From the NCBI GenBank assembly GCA_026018925.1, contig JAKSZU010000005.1:88222886-88286885 (forward strand): a DNA stretch of 64,000 nt, written 5' to 3'. Positions 58,758-64,000 of this stretch are shown here, in pieces (position 1 is the stretch's first letter; every line of letters begins with the position of its first letter). Under the pieces are notes generated by a model. It was not told where the DNA came from, searched no databases, and worked only from the letters and a program-made list of their open reading frames with translations. The DNA comes from Tupaia tana (Eukaryota > Chordata > Mammalia > Scandentia > Tupaiidae). Made by a program: the position numbers and the translations under genes.

Positions 58758-58828
58758 TTGGGGTGTCAGAAAAGGCATGACTCATTTTCATATAGAAAAA
58801 CATGTCACAAATTTTCCAACAGCCCCAA
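58758..58828. mobile_element. Palindromic MITE-like element, copy 3 (reverse)
   Basis: 71-bp inverted repeat with arms starting TTGGGGTGTCAGAAAA and ending TTTTCCAACAGCCCCAA. Its reverse complement aligns with copies 1 and 2 around GTTTTTCTATATGAAAATG. It is the most complete copy at its ends. Confidence 0.65.
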
Positions 58829-58829
58829 A

Positions 58830-59295
58830 TTTATCAGTGTTATTTTAAGTCATTATCAACTAATTGCAATGTCTAAATTATCTATCTCGTTCTATTGACC
58901 TCGGATTTTTTTGTTTGTTATTTTGTCTTTTGATTATGGGTTGCACTGTTTTGATTGTTTTCTTTTGTTCTTATATTCTAAACATTTTGTATAAAACAAG
59001 AGTGGTGCTTAAGTCAAATAAATTTTAACCCCAGAAAAGCAATTGTTACTGAGAGTGAGGGAACTAATCTTACATGGACAAGAGCTTATTACACCATCTA
59101 GTAGGCAGAAGTCATAAAAGGTCAGAAGTACCTTACCAGGTGCATATGCCTGGTATACTTCCTCCCCATGAGTAGAGGTGAAACTGTGTATGTGACTAGG
59201 TAGCACTCCTATGATTAGCTTACCTTATGTGAAAAAAGTGAAAAAGTGAAAGGGTTTTGTGGTTGTAATTGAGATCAGAAGACATTTGGTTCCTA
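58830..59295. other. Spacer, nothing recognised
   Basis: No feature recognised. Confidence 0.45.
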
Positions 59296-59309
59296 AAATC
59301 AAAAAAAAA

Positions 59310-59645
59310 AAAAAAATACGATCATTCATGGGTCCGCTTTATTCACACAAGAGTCAGAAATTCAAAGGGTCAGCAGTTCGATGGGAGAGAGTTTCTTCTA
59401 CTCCCCTTGAATACGTAACCTGACAGTGGTTACAACACGGAGTAAAGCACTATAGGAGATCTCCCGTTGCTAAGAGCAGCCATTGTGTAAAACTCAGCAA
59501 GAAAAGAGAGACTTTTGCGCTACAACCTCAGAAACTGCATTCTGCCAAAAATCAGGTGAGGTGCAAAAAGGACTCCATACCTCCGATGAGAGCTCGGCCC
59601 CAGCCCACTGCTTGAATGGGGCCCATGAGACCCTCAGTGGAGGAC
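59310..59645 (-). other. Possible LTR-like segment, unassigned
   Basis: Higher GC than its surroundings. On the minus strand a GTGTGAATAAAGCGGACCC word gives a polyadenylation signal in a setting reminiscent of ERV LTRs. I could not define its ends or a TSD. Confidence 0.3.
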
Positions 59646-59649
59646 TCAG

Positions 59650-59800
59650 CTAACATGCACTTCCGTAGTCTGAATGTTTATGTCCACCTGAAGTTCATAG
59701 GTTGAAATGTTAACTAAGTGATGATGTTAGCAGGTGGAGACTTTGGTAGGTGATTAGGTAATGAAGTTAGAGCCCTCATAAATAGGAATAGAGCCTGCAG
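59650..59800 (+). mobile_element. MaLR-type LTR, 5' part
   Basis: GTCTGAATGTTTATGTCCAC, GTTCATAGGTTGAAATG, GGTAGGTGATTAGGTAATGA and AGAGCCCTCATAAATAGGA match the first half of an MLT1-like LTR. It resumes at about 60328. Confidence 0.75.
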
Positions 59801-60325
59801 TGAATAATTATAGATGTCAATCTCACTGGACTAAAGAAGAATTTAATAATCTGATAAAACATTACTCTGGAGATGTCCATTGAAATGTTTCCAAAAGAGG
59901 ATAATGTTTGAGTCTGAGTAGACTAGATGTGGAAGATTTACTCTCAAAGTGAGTGGACACAAGTCAATCAGCAAGGAATAGAGAGAGAATCAATACAGGA
60001 CAGAGAGCAAGATAGCCTTCTTCTGTTGCCTTGGACTTCAGTACCCCTGGTTTATCTGCCTTTGGATTATAGAATTTATACCAGTAGCTCCCTGGGTTCT
60101 CAGGCTTTCTGCTTTAGACTGTGAGCTACATCATCAGCTTCCCTACCTCTAATATCTTCAGACTTGGATCAATCAACATGGCTAGCATCCTAAGCATTCC
60201 AGTTTATAGATGGCCTTTTATGGGACTTATCAGCCAGTCTAATTACATAAGCCAATTTCCCTAGTAAATCCCTTCTTATCTATTTATACCTGTTTTATTG
60301 ATTCTGTTTCCCAGTGAACTAATAC
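59800..60325 (+). repeat. Unnamed interspersed repeat inserted in the MaLR LTR
   Basis: About 525 bp separates the two LTR halves. It contains AAGAAGAATTTAATAATC, GTAGACTAGATGTGG, ACATAAGCCAATTTCCC, AGTAAATCCCTTCTTATC and TTGATTCTGTTTCCCAGTG, a pattern I recall from an old eutherian repeat but cannot name with confidence. Confidence 0.5.
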
Positions 60326-60327
60326 AG

Positions 60328-60550
60328 TACCCTTATAAAAGAAATCCAAGAAAAATTCCTTGCCTTTTTTATCTGTGACACAGGAAAAAGCTGTCTTAAG
60401 GAAGCAGGCCATTGTTCAACACGGAATCCACCGGTGCCTTGACCTTGGACTTTCCAACCTCCAGTACCGTGAGAAGTATATTGCTGCTGTTTATAACTCA
60501 CCCAGAGTATGGTGTTTTGTTATAGCAGTCTGAACAGACTAAGACACGCA
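60328..60550 (+). mobile_element. MaLR-type LTR, 3' part
   Basis: CCCTTATAAAAGAAATCCAA, GCCTTGACCTTGGACTTTCC, GCTGCTGTTTATAACTCACC and TTTGTTATAGCAGTCTGAAC, ending GACTAAGACA: the second half of the same MLT1-like LTR. The TATA-like TTATAAAAG and the typical terminus are kept. Confidence 0.8.
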
Positions 60551-60647
60551 CCCAGCCTCTTGACCTACAAATATTTAAAGGTAACAAATCTGTGTTACTT
60601 TAAGCTGATAGATTATAATAACATTTTATGCACTGATGGAAAACTAA

Positions 60648-60738
60648 TACGTGGGATTTGTTGAAACTTTAAGCAGATTTAGTTCACCATGGCTTACAGG
60701 TTTTAAAAGTAGGATCAGGACTTTTTCAACTCAAATAC
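60648..60738 (+). repeat. Unnamed repeat fragment shared with 13620
   Basis: ACGTGGGATTTGTTGAAACT, AGATTTAGTTCACCATGGC and TTACAGGTTTTAAAAG align with 13621-13700. Confidence 0.5.
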
Positions 60739-60739
60739 C

Positions 60740-61240
60740 AGATTTCTTAGCTCTAAGAACCCATCACCAGCTTTTAGTTTGCTGCCAAGTTTACTTTGCT
60801 CCTCAGTTCTGTCCCTAACTTCTCTGCCTCTGGAAATTCGTTCTACTCTTTCATTTCTTTGCTTATCTAAGACTCTGCATACCTTGGGGAATTTCTTTTA
60901 GTGATTATGTCACTGCTTTGCTATTAATGAGAAGCCTGTATACCTCAGGGACATTTCTCCTAACTTTTCTGCTCTGGGTACAGTTGTATCAGTCCAAAAG
61001 AGCTGAATATTGAGGGACAGTCTTATGTACCTTCCAAGACAACTTGGTGACTTTTCTGCTCTGCCTCCCATCCTTAATGGGCCACTGTGATTCATTTCTC
61101 AATCCACTTGAGAGGTTGCTCACAGTTCTCCTCTGTTTCCAGACTTTAGCTGGTTACTGACTAACTCTAAGAGAGGTTCTTAGACCATAAAAGGAGGATT
61201 TCTCCCAGTCAATCCATGCTGCCTTGTACCATTGGCATAA
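60740..61240. other. Spacer, nothing recognised
   Basis: Unassigned, more GC-balanced than most spacers. Confidence 0.4.
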
Positions 61241-61249
61241 TGCTACTGT

Positions 61250-61600
61250 ATAAGTCCATAATTTATTGCTAAAGAGGAATACCTGAAACTGGGTGATTTA
61301 TAATGAATAGAGGTTTATTTGGCTCATGATTCTGGTGACTGGCTAGTCCAAGTTTTTGAGGTGGGCGTCTGACCTGTTTTTGGTACTACATCATAATGGC
61401 TGAGAGTAGGAGGCATGTCAACACCCTCTTGTAGAGAGAAAGGACCAAAAAAAAAAAAAAAAAAAAAAAAAAAAGATTTTCTGCTTCCTCTGTTTGTTCC
61501 TCTCACACTCTCAACCAATTGATAGTGTGGGTCCACACTGGAGGCAGATCTCCCTCTCTCAGACCACTAACTCACAGCCAAATCAGCACAAATGAACGTT
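61250..61600 (-). mobile_element. MaLR-type LTR (MST/THE1-like), antisense
   Basis: ACCTGAAACTGGGTGATTTA, TGAATAGAGGTTTATTTGGC and TCATGATTCTGGTGACTGGC are the reverse complement of a MaLR LTR end. An A run of about 27 at 61447-61474 is an internal expansion. Some LTR is missing at its far side. Confidence 0.75.
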
Positions 61601-62820
61601 TAGATGAAAGACCATTGTTTAAACTTCAGTGGCCAGCATATACTAGATCAGTATTTCTCAGTTTTTAGACTTTAGTTTTTCTAATTACTTTGATGATGTT
61701 ATAATGCCACTAATAAACCATATTAACCTATTCATACACTCTGTGTATACGTGTTTTATACATGAAAAGAGTAATATTTTCGACCTCAAAAGAGCCAATA
61801 TGCCTCATTGATAATGTGAACAATATAAGGATCAGTGTTTTTGTCACCTCCTCTTTATCCTGTTGATATTTGAGTGATTCCCACCATAAGGTTATGGTAA
61901 TGACCAAGCATACAACACCCAGCACTAAATAGATACAATTGAGAGCAGCTTATTATTTATACTTACACACCCAAGGAATAAGTAACACTACATGCCATTC
62001 AAGGCCATACAGGAATTTCTTTTAGGAAAAGAGTTAACAACCAAAAGCTGTAGTATCAATAGATTGAAGTGCCCACTGGATCTCAAGGGAGAATGTCATT
62101 AACTTCTTCCAATAATTCCTCAGCTTGGCAAGGAATTGAAAACCACTACTCTGGCCTAGCAGAAACTATACCTGGTCTATTAATAAAGAGGCTTATTTGG
62201 CTAGGAGACTTTATCTATGGGATTTGGGAGGGAAACTTGAAGATAGGCCAGTTAAGGCTCTCAGTTTGACTAGACATCAAAGCAGTACATACCATTAAAT
62301 CACAAATTATATCTAAACTACAGTGCACTTTATGACTGGAGTTCTTTGGAATTCTGATCCCTCCAACTAGCTTACCAAAGCAATTAAAGTTCGGCAAAGT
62401 TCTGATTTCTTCTTTGGAGAATCCACACTTTCTGTAGATCTTTAGATAGTGAAGGTAAAAGGTCCTTCTTTCCTAGAGCTCCTACTCTCTTGAAATTTTT
62501 AAAAGGTTTTTGAGTGTTTAGGTCACTAATGAATTTTTAAAAATACTTATATTTGTAGTCTACTTAGCCTATCATTCATAGTATGGGAATAATAATTTCT
62601 GGTTGCATTCAATAGTATAACTAAAATTATAATTTAGATTTGCCTATTTTATAAAATCCACTAGATGGTCTTCTTGTGTTATGTTCCAGATTTCTATTTC
62701 TTTGCATTAATATTATGGCAAAGGAGATGGAGAAAAGCATTAATAGAAATATTTCACATACTTCTAGATGTGTTTGAAACAGTTTAAGACATCACCAGTT
62801 TGCAGATCAGGTTAGTGGGT
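61600..62820. other. Spacer, nothing recognised
   Basis: No gene or clear repeat recognised across about 1.2 kb. Confidence 0.5.
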
Positions 62821-62824
62821 CACT

Positions 62825-63025
62825 GGTAACGTGCTGTTTGAGTGATGCTGAATCAACATTGAAGATTGCAGCTTTGGTTTCTTAGTTTATGTCAAAATTC
62901 TCGGTGTGCATACTCATGACCCTAGCTGGTAGGGGACAGTGATCATGGATTGTGATTCTGTTGAGAATGTTTCTCTTTCTCTGTCTCTCTTTTGCTCTGT
63001 CTAGAAATAAAATAAATTAGAAAAT
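62825..63025 (+). repeat. Possible SINE family B copy
   Basis: GTGCTGTTTGAGTGATGCTG, a middle with ATACTCATGACCC, then TCTCTTTCTCTGTCTCTC and AAATAAAATAAATTAG resemble the family B layout, but similarity in the head is weak. Confidence 0.4.
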
Positions 63026-63051
63026 AAACTTTAAAAATTAGACATTACCCA

Positions 63052-63218
63052 GGGCCAGCAAGTAGCATGGTGGTGAAGGGCACTGGACTCCAACATGGCT
63101 GACTGTGGTTCAAATCTGGGACCTAGCAGCTTGCTTTCTTACTTTCTCTCTTTCTCTCTCTCTTTCTCTCTCTGTCTCCCCCTTCCTCTCTGGCCAAAAT
63201 ATAAATTAATTAATTTTT
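63052..63218 (+). repeat. SINE, short form
   Basis: GGGCCAGCAAGTAGCATGG head, GTTCAAATCTGGG, GCAGCTTGC, a long CT-rich tail and TCTGGCCAAAATATAAATT: the same form as at 3383 and 11067. Confidence 0.87.
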
Positions 63219-63239
63219 TTTAAAAAAGTACACATTAAC

Positions 63240-64000
63240 AATTACTAATAGTAGGAACTGTGAACAGTTCTATTGAGTGGTGGGATAGGTAGGAGAATGT
63301 ATCTTCCCTCTCTAATACATTCACTTCTTAATCCCTGGAACCTTCTAATATGTTACCTTATGTGGCAAAAGAAATATTGATAGTGTGATTGAGGTTTTGG
63401 ATACTGAGAGGTCAAGACTATCATAGATTATGTGGCTGGACACTATACAGGAGTCCACAGAAGCAGAAAATAATTCTCTGCTGGGCTCAGTGAGAAAAGT
63501 GTCTGTCTATGGAAAAAAGTATCATAAATATGCAATATTGCTGACCTTGAAGATATAGGACAAAGTCAAGATAGTTTCCTAGGACCCCCAGAAGGAAACA
63601 CAGCGCAGTCAACAACTTTAATTTAGCTCAGTGAGACTCATGTTGAACATCGATCAAACACACAGAACTGTAAGATAATAAATGTATGTTGATTGAAGTA
63701 AAAAAAAAACTTGTGGGAATCTCCTATGGAAGTACAGAACACTCATAAAAGAAATGATGGAAATGTTTATTCATTCCATAGAACTAAAGTGCTAATTATA
63801 GGCAATATAAAATATCAAATCCAGCTTATTTTTAATGTAATAAATAGTCCTACCTTTCACAAACCCTTTGTGAACTTAGTGGAAGAAAGGCTCTATGCTT
63901 TATAAAATTTGCGCCAAAACTTCCCAAATATTGTTGAGTTTAGACATTTTCTTCCTCTTCTGCACTTCTGTATTTTTATGTTGATAACATTTATCACACT
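63240..64000. other. Spacer, nothing recognised
   Basis: No feature recognised to the end of the window. Confidence 0.5.

Overview
The window reads as ordinary non-coding nuclear DNA of a placental mammal. It is AT-rich and packed with interspersed repeats. I can support no protein-coding gene, exon, tRNA or rRNA gene, CRISPR array or bacterial-type operon. The evidence for a eutherian is the mix of L1 fragments, MIR and L2 relics, ERVL and MaLR retroviral relics, Tigger-type DNA transposons, and a very abundant tRNA-derived SINE with oligo-A tails and target-site duplications (TSDs). That SINE is not Alu, B1/B2, CAN, Ves, lagomorph C or horse ERE. It is therefore lineage specific; I could not fix the species (colugo is one guess, unverified).

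The dominant component, called family A here, is a SINE of about 260 bp present in roughly 45 whole or partial copies on both strands. Its head carries an A box like TTAGCGTAATGG and a B box like GGTTCGAGTCC. A GC-rich body, a TCTCTGTC-rich stretch and an A tail follow. Copies range from nearly identical, CpG-rich and flanked by clear TSDs (for example 4018, 6524, 17507, 23119, 40221, 42925, 44449, 57924) to heavily decayed. A short form of about 150 bp (head plus CT-rich tail) occurs at 3383, 11067, 29576 and 63052. An older, different tRNA-type SINE, family B, is seen at 12795, 26800, 49917 and perhaps 62825.

Layout. 1-8400: microsatellites, an L2 scrap, a Tigger copy and many SINEs. 8410-10770: antisense ERVL internal remnant with a small palindromic element inside. 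10860-15530: SINEs and a Tigger copy carrying a SINE. 16330-19680: a 5'-truncated L1 interrupted by another L1 tail and by a young SINE. 21570-24640: antisense L1 pieces with SINEs. 24940-25855: sense ERVL remnant, then a MaLR-type LTR. 28900-32470: SINE cluster, including one old SINE split by a solo LTR of about 320 bp. 33050-35195: a Tigger copy, then a solo ERV LTR of about 1.3 kb with a perfect 6-bp TSD and a SINE inside it. 35750-53320: more SINEs, L1 pieces, one MIR and a 5'-truncated L1 with a 13-bp TSD. 53330-64000: fewer repeats; an antisense MIR, two neighbouring SINEs, and two MaLR-type LTRs, one split by another repeat.

Nothing here forms a pathway. The interest lies in the order of transposition events that can be read from the nesting, in the SINE family itself, and in a small family of palindromic elements present three times. 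I found no convincing new molecular system, and the open reading frames are almost all shadows of repeats or chance.
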